From an uncultured Brachyspira sp. (GTDB lineage Bacteria; Spirochaetota; Brachyspiria; Brachyspirales; Brachyspiraceae): a stretch of 64,000 nt of DNA. Positions 26,860-36,539 of this stretch are shown piece after piece. The DNA lies in NCBI RefSeq assembly GCF_944388875.1, contig NZ_CALXKQ010000001.1:372001-436000 (forward strand). Reading direction: 5' to 3'. The notes under the pieces were generated by a model that saw only the letters and a list, made by a program, of their open reading frames with translations, was not told the origin of the DNA and ran no database searches. How positions within the stretch are numbered: position 1 is the first letter of the stretch; each line of letters starts with the position of its first letter. The position numbers and the translations under genes are program-made.

Positions 26860-26900
26860 TATAAATAATAGACTGTTTCAAAACTAATTTTATTTATTAA

Positions 26901-26973
26901 TTGAGGGGGCTACACAGCCCATCTTCTTTTGTTGACACAAGCGAAGCCTGCCTGCGGCGAGAAACAAAAAGAC
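26901..26973. repeat. Intergenic palindromic repeat
   Basis: A GGGCT...AGCCC hairpin (26907..26920) followed by a CTTCTTTTG...CAAAAAG pair around a G+C-rich centre (GCGAAGCCTGCCTGCGGCGAG). The same two-part layout is seen at ~43.7 kb and ~55.6 kb in the defence island. The rest of 26860..27089 is A+T-rich with nothing else recognisable; the hairpin may terminate the DUF2726 pair. Confidence 0.55.
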
Positions 26974-27089
26974 TGCATATTTATATACTAAAATAATAAT
27001 TTATACAACATATAAAACATTATTTTGCATTTATAAATTATAAAAATTTTATATATAATCTTGTCAAGTACTTTTGAAACAAGTCTAAT

Positions 27090-28835
27090 TTACAAAGAAA
27101 AGAATATTTTTCCGTTCTCAACATTAGCACTTGCAACTAATATTTTCACTCTATTGCCTAATTCATAAGCCTTTATTTTATCTATATATACGCTTTGCAT
27201 ATCCTGATAAAATTTATAATTTGAACCTACATACGTAGCCTCTATAAATCCTTCTATCTCTAAACCTTCTATTTCAACATATATACCTTTATGAGATATA
27301 GAACTTATAACTCCATAATACTCATCGCCAAGTCTGTCTTTCATGTATCTAGCCGCTTTTATCTGTCTAATATAACGTTCTGCTTTTTTAGAAGTTTTAT
27401 CAAGAATAGAACAATTCTCTACAGAATTTATACAAATATTTTTTAATTTTTCGTTTACAGTATTATTATTCTTTATTATAGTGTCCTTAACTATTCTATG
27501 AACAAGCAAATCAGCGTATCTTCTTATAGGTGAAGTAAAATATGTATAGAAATCAAAACCCAAACCAAAATGGCTTTTATTTACAGTACTGTATGAAGAA
27601 GGAGTCATTGAACGAAGAAGCACAGGTATTAATAAATTCTCATCCTGCTTTCCCTTTATTTCATCTATAAAACTTTTTATATTATATGTATTATCATCCA
27701 GCTGTTTTAAATCATACCCTTTATTATGTGCTAATATCTTAAAATTATTAAATCTGTACTCATCAGGAGATCCATGATATCTGTATATAACCCCATCATA
27801 ATTTGAAAGTTTCTTCGCAGTTTCGCTATTAGCAAATATCATAAGCTCTTCTATTATTTTAGATGCCTCTTTTTTCTCTTCAGCATAAAATTCTATTGGT
27901 ATGCCTTCATCATTTAATACTATCTTTACATCCTGATCTTCAAATTCAACTCCTCTTCCCTCTTTTCTTTTTTTGTACAATATATTTTTCACATTCAAAG
28001 CATTATCTATCAATTCTAAAAGCCATGACTCATCCTCTGCTTCTTTTTTTATTATTTTTTCTGCATAATCATAAGATAATTTCCTATCAGATCTTATAAT
28101 ACTTTTGCATATAGATGAATTTAATATATCCCCATTAGTATTTATATCAGCAATCAATGTCAAAGCAAATCTGTCAGAGTTTTCATTCAATGAAATTATA
28201 TTATTAGATAATACCTCAGGAAACATATTATATACTGTATCAATCAAATATGTGGAATTTCCTCTGTTTCTAGCCTCCAAATCAAGCGGAGAATCAAGTT
28301 CTATAAAATGGCTTACATCAGATATATGTACATAAACCTTATAATTATTATCATCTAATTTTTCTATACTAAATGCATCATCTAAATCTTTTGAAGTTTC
28401 ACTGTCTATTGTTATAGTTTTAAGATTTCTAAAATCAATTCGGTCATCTTCTATATTTGTAAAATCAGCATTATTATTTATTTCATCAGCTAATTTTAAA
28501 AGCTCTTCATCAAAGTTTAATTTTATATTATATGCTTTGGCTATAATCTGAGAATCTAATTTTGCATCACTAGGATTAATATTAACTTTTACCGATTTTA
28601 CTGTTTTAGGTGCTTCCTCCTTACCTTCTATCTTATTAATATACTGCCTGCCTTCCTTAGTAACTTTAAGCAAATTGCCGTCAGTTTTTTGTATATATCC
28701 GTCGCTTATAGCTTTTCTTATTAAATTGGTAAGTGCTGTTTTTTCTATTGCTGTTTTTGAATTAAATTTTATAAATATATTATAATCCATCTGATTTTTC
28801 ATTAATTTTTTTATTAACTCTTCTGCTGTTTTCAT
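27090..28835 (-). CDS. rnr: RNase R/RNase II-family 3'-5' exoribonuclease
   Basis: 581 residues, shorter than E. coli RNase R (~810) because the cold-shock region is reduced. Winged-helix N-terminus (1-70), a short OB-like region, then the RNB catalytic domain: TIDSETSKDLDDAFSIEKLDDNNYKVYVHISDVSHFI with the metal-binding Asp cluster, ARNRGNSTYLIDTVYNMFP, YRYHGSPDE, and HFGLGFDFYTYFTSPIRRYADLLVHR. The C-terminal S1 domain is present (YYGVISSISHKGIYVEIEGLEIEGFI). It degrades structured RNA in the cytoplasm. It is transcribed alone, with 278 A+T-rich bases on its upstream side in which nothing else is seen. Confidence 0.9.
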   Translation of the reverse strand: MKTAEELIKKLMKNQMDYNIFIKFNSKTAIEKTALTNLIRKAISDGYIQKTDGNLLKVTKEGRQYINKIEGKEEAPKTVKSVKVNINPSDAKLDSQIIAKAYNIKLNFDEELLKLADEINNNADFTNIEDDRIDFRNLKTITIDSETSKDLDDAFSIEKLDDNNYKVYVHISDVSHFIELDSPLDLEARNRGNSTYLIDTVYNMFPEVLSNNIISLNENSDRFALTLIADINTNGDILNSSICKSIIRSDRKLSYDYAEKIIKKEAEDESWLLELIDNALNVKNILYKKRKEGRGVEFEDQDVKIVLNDEGIPIEFYAEEKKEASKIIEELMIFANSETAKKLSNYDGVIYRYHGSPDEYRFNNFKILAHNKGYDLKQLDDNTYNIKSFIDEIKGKQDENLLIPVLLRSMTPSSYSTVNKSHFGLGFDFYTYFTSPIRRYADLLVHRIVKDTIIKNNNTVNEKLKNICINSVENCSILDKTSKKAERYIRQIKAARYMKDRLGDEYYGVISSISHKGIYVEIEGLEIEGFIEATYVGSNYKFYQDMQSVYIDKIKAYELGNRVKILVASANVENGKIFFSL

Positions 28836-29113
28836 AATCTGCCTTTAAATTAAATTTTAAATAAATATATACTCTTTTTATACTTATTTCAAATTAACAA
28901 TATAAAAAATAAATATTCATACTTCAATTTTAATATTTTATTAACTTTTTTAATTAAAAAGATTATAAAAAATATTTAGTTCAATACTCAATATATAATT
29001 TATTACATTCTATTCTAGCAACAGTTATTTATTATATATTACAAATAATATAATAAAAACAATATAAAAATTTTATCAAGTGTTTTATAATTAATTATAA
29101 CTTTATACAAAAA

Positions 29114-31069
29114 CTAATTAAACAAATTCTCCAAAATCAAAATGCTTCCGTAGATGAACCTGTTAAATACTTCTTTATTATTCTCATTCCTTCCGTTAAT
29201 TGAAACTTTTATATTAACCTCATCATTATAATTAGAATTTCTTTCAAAAGGAGAATCTATATACAATGATAAGCCGCTATAATTATCCAAATACTCATAA
29301 CCATTTATAACATAATAATCTGAAATCTCTTTGAATGAAAATTTATTAACAAAGCTTTTTATTTTAGATACTGTAAGTGCTAAACCATTGTATTTATTAA
29401 ATTCATTTTCTAAATTATCTATTATTTGAATCTGTTTAATAGGCTGTGCTATTTCATAATCTGATAATTGACTAATACATTTTTCCAATAACTCATTACT
29501 CATTTCTGCAGGAGAAGATAAACTTATAAAATTATTTTCATTTAATCTTATATAATCATCGTTAAAGTTAATAAAACTTCCATCCCCTAAATATCTAAAT
29601 ATATTTATAAATTTTTCATTTTCATCATATAAGTTCCAAAACAAATTCACAGAATACTGATTCAAAAATGAATTATCAATATAAATCCTCTTCCAAAACT
29701 CATAGCTGTATTTTCTGCCGTTCATAAGAAGATGCATTATTTTTTCTTTTTCTCTCTTAATAACATTTTTAATCTCCTTCTTCATAAAATTAATATCTGA
29801 TTTTAATTCGTTAGAAAAAGTTTTTGGCATAGTCTTTAATATTTTATCATTTTCTATTATATCAATAGACATATTATTATTAATAGATATTTTATATTTT
29901 TTATCTTCTATATTTATTATTCTCTCTCCGTTTTTATCAAGTCCGAAATCTGAAACTAATAAACTGCTTAGCTCTTCTCTGTCTATTTTCATTCTGTCAG
30001 CTATTACATCAAGTGCAGAATTAGCAGCATTTCTTACACTCTCAATTTTTGATTTTCCAGCCATTTCATCAATTAAACTTAAAGCATATTTTCCGTCATT
30101 TAAAGCCAGTATATAAACATAATATGAACGCGGATAAAATTCTTTTCCTTGAATACTTTTAGCATAATCTTTTATAATACTGCCTTTGCCGTATATACCT
30201 ACAATTATTCTTGAAGCAATTTTACTTCTGTCATTTTCAAATATTTTATAAGCGGCATTCCTAAAACTTTCAATATCAATCAAGTTTATAATATTATCTA
30301 TAGTTTTTAATCTTCTTACATTATCTTTAATCTTTAAATAACTTCCGTAAATGAACTTAATGATTTTAATATCTATCTTTTTAGTTTTATCCTTTGTAAG
30401 AATATCATACTCATCTTTAATAAATTTTAAACTTTTATCAAAAACCTCTTCATAATTTTTATCAACATAATCCACAACTTCTTCTACAGTATTAAATAAA
30501 GTTTCAGATTTTGCCTCTAAACTTTCTCTGTATTCTATAAGATTTTTAAGCTCTTCATAATGTTCTTTTTCTAACTTTGTTCTAAAAGCTATAATCTTTC
30601 TGTTTTTTGAAGTTATTATTGATTTATATATATCTTTTATATCAATGTCATTAATTTTGTCAAAATCTTCATAATACAGATTAACTCTCAAATTAATAGG
30701 AAGTTTTTTTATATCTATATTTTCACTAAATACATTATATGCTTCTTTTATATTATCAAGATTCCATTTATACGGATATTTATCAAAACTTAATGCATTA
30801 AAAAACATGAATGGAATCTTTTTAAGATTTGAAGTATTCCAAGAATTCAAATCATAATTAAAATACTCAGCATTCTTAAACATAGCAGTCATATCATAAA
30901 CATTTGAAGTATCCCAAGTTTCTATGCCTTCAAAATTTTTTCTTTTACTGTTTTCAAATAAAAAACTCATGTCCTTAATTAAACTTGTATCTACACTGCT
31001 TAAACAAATATTTTCATCATCTGTTATTTTTTTTAATTCTTCTTTTGATAAAGGCTTATACTTACTCAT
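29114..31069 (-). CDS. DUF285 (BspA-like) repeat fused to a DUF4132/MolR-type domain
   Basis: 651 residues. Residues ~20-100 hold two to three DUF285 repeats (FEGIETWDTSNVYDMTAMFKN, YDLNSWNTSNLKKIPFMFFNA), leucine-rich-like units found in surface proteins of Mycoplasma and Brachyspira. There is no signal peptide, so the protein is probably cytoplasmic. Residues ~150-651 resemble the DUF4132 family (molybdate-regulator MolR-like): HEAT-like helices (ESVRNAANSALDVIADRM) then LSSLLVSDFGLDKNGERIINIEDKKYKISINN and a C-terminal QIIDNLENEFNKYNG region. It ends 13 bases before the RND pump gene begins its 3' end; the stop/start neighbours are on the same strand. The function is unknown. Confidence 0.65.
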   Translation of the reverse strand: MSKYKPLSKEELKKITDDENICLSSVDTSLIKDMSFLFENSKRKNFEGIETWDTSNVYDMTAMFKNAEYFNYDLNSWNTSNLKKIPFMFFNALSFDKYPYKWNLDNIKEAYNVFSENIDIKKLPINLRVNLYYEDFDKINDIDIKDIYKSIITSKNRKIIAFRTKLEKEHYEELKNLIEYRESLEAKSETLFNTVEEVVDYVDKNYEEVFDKSLKFIKDEYDILTKDKTKKIDIKIIKFIYGSYLKIKDNVRRLKTIDNIINLIDIESFRNAAYKIFENDRSKIASRIIVGIYGKGSIIKDYAKSIQGKEFYPRSYYVYILALNDGKYALSLIDEMAGKSKIESVRNAANSALDVIADRMKIDREELSSLLVSDFGLDKNGERIINIEDKKYKISINNNMSIDIIENDKILKTMPKTFSNELKSDINFMKKEIKNVIKREKEKIMHLLMNGRKYSYEFWKRIYIDNSFLNQYSVNLFWNLYDENEKFINIFRYLGDGSFINFNDDYIRLNENNFISLSSPAEMSNELLEKCISQLSDYEIAQPIKQIQIIDNLENEFNKYNGLALTVSKIKSFVNKFSFKEISDYYVINGYEYLDNYSGLSLYIDSPFERNSNYNDEVNIKVSINGRNENNKEVFNRFIYGSILILENLFN

Positions 31070-31082
31070 AATTCTGAATATA

Positions 31083-34000
31083 TTAATCCTCGCGTATTTT
31101 TATATTAAATCTGTTTCTAAAACTAGAATATACAGAAGGTATTATTATAAGAGTAAACATAGTAGAAAATATCAACCCTCCGCAAACTCCTATAGCCAAA
31201 GGTCTGTACATCTCGCTTCCGTTTCCAACCTCAAAAATCATAGGGAATAATCCCAATATAGTAGTAAGCGAAGTCATAAGTACTGGTCTAAGTCTTCTCT
31301 TACATGATTCCAAAGCTGCAGTATCCCAGCTTATATTTCTCTCCAATACAGCCCTATTCATATAATCTATCAAAACTATTCCATTATTAACAACTATACC
31401 TACAAGCATTATTATTCCTATTCCGCTGTAAACATTTAAAGTCTGTCCTCCAAAGTATAAAAATACCAAAGCACCGAATAATGCAAAAGGCACAGCAAGA
31501 GATATTACAAAAGGCGTAATATATGATTCAAACTGCCCTGCTATTATAGCATATACAAAAACCAAAGCCATTATCAAAGATACTATTAACTGCCCGAAAG
31601 CCTCCTGCATATCCTCATAATCGCCTGAAAAATTAACGGAAAATCCGCTCGGTATATATATTATTAAGCTCTTTTCTAATATCGCTTACAATTTCATTTA
31701 TAGGTCTTCCGTAAGAACTTGCATTTATTTGTATTATTCTCTTATCATTTTTTCTATTTATTTCAGTAGGTCCTGTATCCTTATAAATATTAACTACAGA
31801 TGAAATTGGAACTATGCCGTTTGAAGTTGGTATCATTATCTTTTGAATACTTGAAAGACTATCTCTGTTAGTATCCTCCAAACGTACAATTATATCAGTA
31901 TCAACATATATTGAATTATCCAAAGACATTGTGCTTGCTGTTGTGCCGCTGAATGATGTTCTTATTATATTAGCTATAGTATTAATATTTATTCCCATCT
32001 TTGAAACTAAATCTCTGTTTATATCAAAAATTATTTCATGGTTGGAATCATCCTCTTTAATAAGCACGCTTCTAACTCCATCAACTTTACTGGCAGCGAC
32101 TATAATGTTGCTTGCAACGTCATAGCCTCTATCTAAATCATCTCCTACAAGTTCTATAACAATTGCACTATAATCCTTAGGCTTTCCCAAAGCAACATTT
32201 TCTGAATTAAGTTCTATACGTCCAGGATATCCATTAACCTTATTTCTTATGCTTTCTATATAATAATTAATATCAGCCTTTCTTCCTTTTTCTCTATCAA
32301 CGAGTTTTACTCTAACCTCTCCATGATGCTCATTCCTTCCAGTTCTTACCCTTGTTTCATAATATGCCATATTATTACTTACAGCATTCTCTATATCATC
32401 TTCCATTTTGTATATAAACATATCGGTAAACTCTACCCTTGAACCTACTGGAAGTCTTAATCTCGAAATAATAGTACCCTCATCAGATACTGGATAACCT
32501 TCTTTGCCAATAGTAGTTAATAATAATATTAATAATAAAGATAATGAAGAAGCTATTAATATAAATGATTTCTTTTTATTTTTCATAACTATAGTAAGCA
32601 TGCTTAAATAAAACTTCTCTACATTATCATGCACCTTATCATTAAAAAATTTTTCCAGTTTATTCATAATATTAGGTTTTATATTCTCTTTAGAATGAGG
32701 GCTGTTTAATCTTGAAGCCAAGAGCGGAACTATTGTTAAAGCTACAAAAAGAGAAGTCATCAATGATATAGATACTGTAACACATAAATCGCTGAACATC
32801 TGTCCCATCTGTCCTTGAACAAATAAAAACGGTAAAAATACGCATACGCTTGTTAATGTTGAAGCTGTTATAGCAATGGATACTTCGCTTGCACCTAATA
32901 TAGATGATTTAAAATTATTTATTCTTATTATTCTTTTATCATTAGAAATGCTTTTTTTATTATAATAATTGTTATAATAAAATATATTTTCAAGAACTAC
33001 AATAGAGTTATCAACCATCATACCGATACCTAGCACCAATCCTGAAAGCGACACTACATTAATAGTTATATCAAAAAAATACATTAAAATAAATGTGCTT
33101 ATAACAGAAACTGGTATTGAAACACTTATTATGAATACGCTTTTTATATCCCATAAATATATCATAAGCACTATAACAGCAAATAAAGCACCCTGCCATA
33201 CAGTATTTAAAACATTGCGTATAGAATTTTTTATTGTATCTGAGCTGTTAAATAATATCTGATAATAAACCCCTGAAGGAAGATTAATAGTTTCAAGTCT
33301 TTTTTCTACATCCCTTGCTATTTGTATAATGTTTCCGCCTGATTCTTTAGTTATTGCAATAGTAAGGGCTTTTTGTCCGTTTATACGCACAATCTCAGAA
33401 TCATCTTCATAATCTTCATGAACATAAGCTATATCTCTTACCCTTACGGGATAAGTATTATTTTTTAATTCTACAACAACGCCTTCTATATCCTGTACTT
33501 CTTTGAACTCTCCTGTGGTTCTTATATTATATTTATAAACTCCCTCATAAGTTTCACCGCCTGAAACGTTCTGATTTTCTAAAGCGAGAGTTTTTACTAT
33601 ATCATTAATATTAATTGAATAGGCATTTAATCTATTTAAATCTATATCAACACGTATTATTTTTTTTAATCCGCCTCGTATTTCAGTTTGTGCAACTCCC
33701 TCAACTTGCTCCAATCTTGTAAGTATTTGGCTGTCAACTAAATCATAAAGCGAAGACAAATTATCAGTACCGAAGAATGCTATATTCATTATAGGTGTAG
33801 CATCGCTTGAAAATTTTGATATATTTGGATTATCGCAGTCATCTGGAAGATTTGCTCTAATCATATCTATAGCTTCTCTTATATCATCAGAAGCTGTCTG
33901 CAAATCAGTTCCCCAATTAAATTCTATCTCAACATTGGATTCAGATTCTTTTGATTTGGATGTAATATTTTTCACATTATTAACAGAAGATACTGCATTT

Positions 34001-34206
34001 TCTATAACTCTAGTAACCGATTTCTCTACTTCTTCTGGTCCTGCATTTTCATAAGTAGTTTTTATACTTATAATAGGGACTTCCATATCTGGCAAATAAT
34101 TTATATTAAGCCTTGATATGCTGATAACTCCAATTATGAACATGGATACAAGTGTAACTAACACAGTTGTAGGTCTATTTATTATAAGAGTAATAAATTT
34201 CTTCAT
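31083..34206 (-). pseudogene. RND-family efflux permease split by a frameshift in a TA repeat
   Basis: Two frames make one ~1040-residue permease: 31633..34206 (857 residues: N-terminal span, NYLPDMEVPIISIKTTYENAGPEEVEKSV, LSGLVLGIGMMVDNSIVVLENIF, the second periplasmic domain) and 31083..31610 (175 residues: QEAFGQLIVSLIMALVFVYAIIAGQFESY..., GIIMLVGIVVNNGIVLIDYMN). The break is in the run TATATATAT at 31653..31661; adding one TA unit or losing one base restores NNIY..PSGFSVNFSGDYEDMQEAF. Such pumps export drugs, bile acids or lipids with a periplasmic adaptor and outer-membrane channel; neither is adjacent. It may be a true pseudogene, a slipped-strand phase switch or a sequencing slip. Confidence 0.88.
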
Positions 34207-34304
34207 TTTTATAAATTTAAATCATAAATATATCACGCAAATATGATATTAAATTTCTAAAAAATATTCAATATCCTTTTATCAATAAATTTAAAAATAT
34301 AAAA

Positions 34305-34553
34305 CTATTCTTTTTTATTATTTTTATCTTTATCATAAAGCATTTTTACCAAAAATACCAAAGCAACGATTATTAATATTTTTATTATTATATTGAGAAT
34401 ACCATTAATGGCAAAATGAGGTCCGAAAGCTAAATCAAAATATCCCCTGGGATGCGGAGGTCTATGAAGAATATGATTAAATTCTGGAGAACATGAACTC
34501 AATAAAAAAATTGATATTACAGATGTCATTAAAAAACTAATTTTTTTTAGCAT
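34305..34553 (-). CDS. Small lipoprotein with a second membrane span
   Basis: 82 residues. A lipoprotein signal peptide ends in IFLLSSC (Cys21). A His/Pro-rich segment (HILHRPPHPRGYF) could bind metal. A membrane span follows (INGILNIIIKILIIVALVFLVKML, ~49-72) and a Lys-rich cytoplasmic tail. Processing at Cys21 would give a lipid-anchored loop tied by a C-terminal helix. It lies 98 bases upstream of the RND permease on the same strand and could be cotranscribed. The family is not recognised. Confidence 0.6.
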   Translation of the reverse strand: MLKKISFLMTSVISIFLLSSCSPEFNHILHRPPHPRGYFDLAFGPHFAINGILNIIIKILIIVALVFLVKMLYDKDKNNKKE

Positions 34554-34655
34554 AATAGTATCCTATTTGATTTATTTGTTTTATTAGACGTAAAATAAAT
34601 ATAAAAGTTCCCAATATATCATTTATTTTTTATAAAAAAGTTGTAAAATATTATT

Positions 34656-35279
34656 ATGAGAATGGAAAAATTAGATTTAGAAAGAGCAGAATATGAATTA
34701 AATAAGGCATACAAATCAAATCCCACCCCTTGGGCTGAACACTCTAGATACGTGGCAAAAGCTGCAAGAATAATAGCTTCACAGTACAATAGAAACTCTT
34801 CAGACAAAAAACTAGATGAAGATAATGTATACATATTCGGGCTTCTTCATGACATAGGAAGGTACACTGGAATAAGTGCTGAGAGGCATCTAATAGACGG
34901 ATATAAATACTGCATTAAATACGGCTGGGAAAAGATGGCTCAAATATGCATAACTCATGCCTTCATGATACAGGATATAGACACTGCAATAGGAAAATTT
35001 TATATGCCTGAAGAAGATTATAACTTTATCAAAAACTTTATAGCCAATGCGGTATACGATGATTATGATCTTCTTATTCAATTATGCGACAGTCTTGCTT
35101 TACCCACTGGCTTTTGTATTTTAGAAAAAAGGTTTATAGATGTAGCATTCAGGTATGGTACATTTCCTCAGAGTGCATTAAGATGGAAAAAACTATTTGA
35201 AATAAAATCATATTTTGAAAGCACAATAGGAACTTCAATTTACAACTTGCTTCCGAACATAAAAGATAATATTTTGTAG
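34656..35279 (+). CDS. HD-domain phosphohydrolase
   Basis: 207 residues (ATG at 34656, or at 34662; no strong ribosome site for either). HD motifs: WAEHSRYVAKAARIIASQY (first His), FGLLHDIGRYTGISAERH (HD pair), then MAQICITHAFM and LIQLCDSLALPTG (distal Asp). HD proteins hydrolyse phosphoester bonds of nucleotides or cyclic nucleotides with bound metal. It is a cytoplasmic single gene. It marks the last ordinary gene before the repeat-rich island. Confidence 0.85.
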   Translation: MRMEKLDLERAEYELNKAYKSNPTPWAEHSRYVAKAARIIASQYNRNSSDKKLDEDNVYIFGLLHDIGRYTGISAERHLIDGYKYCIKYGWEKMAQICITHAFMIQDIDTAIGKFYMPEEDYNFIKNFIANAVYDDYDLLIQLCDSLALPTGFCILEKRFIDVAFRYGTFPQSALRWKKLFEIKSYFESTIGTSIYNLLPNIKDNIL

Positions 35280-35284
35280 GTATT

Positions 35285-35411
35285 CGCCTACTTACCTATC
35301 TTCCGCACTACTTACTGTAACGCATATCTTAAATTTGAGGCTAGTACAATGTAGGCAATCTAAGGAAGTACCTGACGAAGTCGGTATGCGGCTTATTACC
35401 CAACATCAAAC
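35285..35411. repeat. Palindromic repeat family R1, first copy
   Basis: It carries the R1 elements: TTCCGCACTACTTACTGTAACG, a CGAAGTCGGTATGCGGC segment, and the closing tag TTACCCAACATCAAAC (35396..35411). The same tag or close variants recur at ~35.95, 36.76, 37.28, 40.66, 40.91, 41.33, 45.42, 45.91 and 52.32 kb and nowhere else seen in the window. Here it lies 33 bases beyond the hicB stop codon. Confidence 0.75.
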
Positions 35412-35444
35412 AAAAAATAACATTAAAAACTACATAACAAAATT

Positions 35445-35621
35445 TCATGATCTTCTTAATGGTATATTTTTTTCTTCAAAATATAATGCTATGGCATTTT
35501 TTATTTCTTTCAAGGCTTCTTCTTCTGTTGCCCCAAAAGCACTAATAGAGTCTAATTCTTCAGATAAAGCTATATACCCCTCATCTTCCTCACTATAAAA
35601 AATTTTTATACTATAATTCAT
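35445..35621 (-). CDS. hicB: HicB-type antitoxin (short form)
   Basis: 58 residues, too short for usual gene finders. MNYSIKIFYSEEDEGYIAL then SISAFGATEEEALKEIKNAIALYFEE is the HicB partial-RNase-H-like fold. GGAGGAG, inside the end of hicA, lies 7 bases before its ATG (35621), and the stop of hicA is 2 bases upstream, so the pair is co-translated. It should bind and block the HicA ribonuclease. The DNA-binding C-terminal domain of longer HicB proteins is absent, so autoregulation would rely on the HicA-HicB complex or not occur. Confidence 0.85.
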   Translation of the reverse strand: MNYSIKIFYSEEDEGYIALSEELDSISAFGATEEEALKEIKNAIALYFEEKNIPLRRS

Positions 35622-35623
35622 AA

Positions 35624-35866
35624 TTACTCCTCCAAACCATATTTTCTTACAATATATAAAAACTGCTTGACTTGATAAGGTTTTACTTCTCCATTAACAT
35701 TTTGTATATTAATAAGCTCATTAACACCAGTTTTAGAGTATATCCTATGGCTGCCTCTTTGCCTTTTACAAACAAAACCAAAAGATTCTATAATACTGCA
35801 AAAATAATGATATTTAATATTTTTATTATTATTTTCAAGTTTATTAATAATTTCTTTTTTATCCAT
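35624..35866 (-). CDS. hicA: HicA-type mRNA interferase toxin
   Basis: 80 residues. The dsRBD-like HicA fold is visible: a first helix with FCSIIESFGFVCKRQRGSHRIYSK containing the catalytic His in the GSHRIY motif, then INIQNVNGEVKPYQVKQFLYIV. HicA cleaves mRNA and arrests growth unless neutralised by HicB. It is longer at its N-terminus than typical (~60-residue) HicA by about 15 residues (KKEIINKLENNNKNIKYHY). Gene order is toxin then antitoxin, with R1 repeats on both sides, consistent with a mobile defence or stabilisation module. Confidence 0.88.
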   Translation of the reverse strand: MDKKEIINKLENNNKNIKYHYFCSIIESFGFVCKRQRGSHRIYSKTGVNELINIQNVNGEVKPYQVKQFLYIVRKYGLEE

Positions 35867-35904
35867 AATTTAATTATAAAGTTATTCAATATAAAATCAA
35901 CTAC

Positions 35905-35957
35905 TAGCCAACAGCAATGCAACCCATTACATACAGACGGCTAATACCAACATTAAA
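35905..35957. repeat. R1 repeat, diverged copy
   Basis: CAACAGCAATGCAACCCATTAC followed by CAGACGGCTAATACCAACATTAAAC is a worn copy of the R1 element best seen at 40.60-40.67 kb (GCAACCCATTACGGACAGAC...). Together with the copy at 35285 it brackets hicAB. Confidence 0.6.
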
Positions 35958-36023
35958 CAAAAATAAAATATTTGTAAAAACATGCTCTATATGTTAAAAT
36001 TAATAAAAAAATAAGGAATACAA

Positions 36024-36278
36024 ATGCCTGCTATATCAAAATTTTATGGTATCATCATAAAAATGTATTTTCAGCAAAAAGAACATAATCCTCCGCACTT
36101 TCATGCTATATATGGAGAATATGTTGGAGTTATCGATATAAACGAATTAAAAATGATAGAAGGTGATTTGCCTAATAAAGCATGTTCTCTTGTATTGGAA
36201 TGGGCTAAAAATAATCAAGATGAACTACTAAATATTTGGAATACACAAAACTTTAAACAATTAGAACCTTTGGAGTAA
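36024..36278 (+). CDS. DUF4160 protein
   Basis: 84 residues. MPAISKFYGIIIKMYFQQKEHNPPHFHAIYGEYVGVIDINELKMIEGDLP is the DUF4160 signature (a PPHFHA motif with conserved His residues). It is encoded 2 bases before a DUF2442 gene, a common pairing. The pair resembles a toxin-antitoxin or phage-related small module, but no activity has been assigned to the family as far as I know. AAGGAAT upstream is the ribosome site. Confidence 0.85.
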   Translation: MPAISKFYGIIIKMYFQQKEHNPPHFHAIYGEYVGVIDINELKMIEGDLPNKACSLVLEWAKNNQDELLNIWNTQNFKQLEPLE

Positions 36279-36280
36279 TT

Positions 36281-36529
36281 ATGATTTTCCACAAAATTAA
36301 AAATGTTAAAGCTTTGGATAATCTAATCTTAAAAATAATCTTTGAAAATGAAGAAGTAAGATATTATGATGTAAAAAAACTAATCTCTGAGCATAAAGAG
36401 TTTGAAATTTTAAATGACATCAGTTTATTTAAACTTGTAAAAGTGGATACTGGCGGATACGGTATTTCTTGGAATGATGATTTGGATATATCATGTAATA
36501 CTTTATACTATGCCTATGAATTTAGCTAA
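36281..36529 (+). CDS. DUF2442 protein
   Basis: 82 residues. KNVKALDNLILKIIFENEEVRYYDVKKLI followed by FKLVKVDTGGYGISWNDDLDISCNTLYYAYEF matches DUF2442, with the usual YGISWNDDLDIS core. It starts 2 bases after the DUF4160 stop (GGAG within its last codons), so the two are translated together. Both are on the plus strand, against the direction of the island's other genes. Confidence 0.85.
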   Translation: MIFHKIKNVKALDNLILKIIFENEEVRYYDVKKLISEHKEFEILNDISLFKLVKVDTGGYGISWNDDLDISCNTLYYAYEFS

Positions 36530-36539
36530 CAAACATTCT

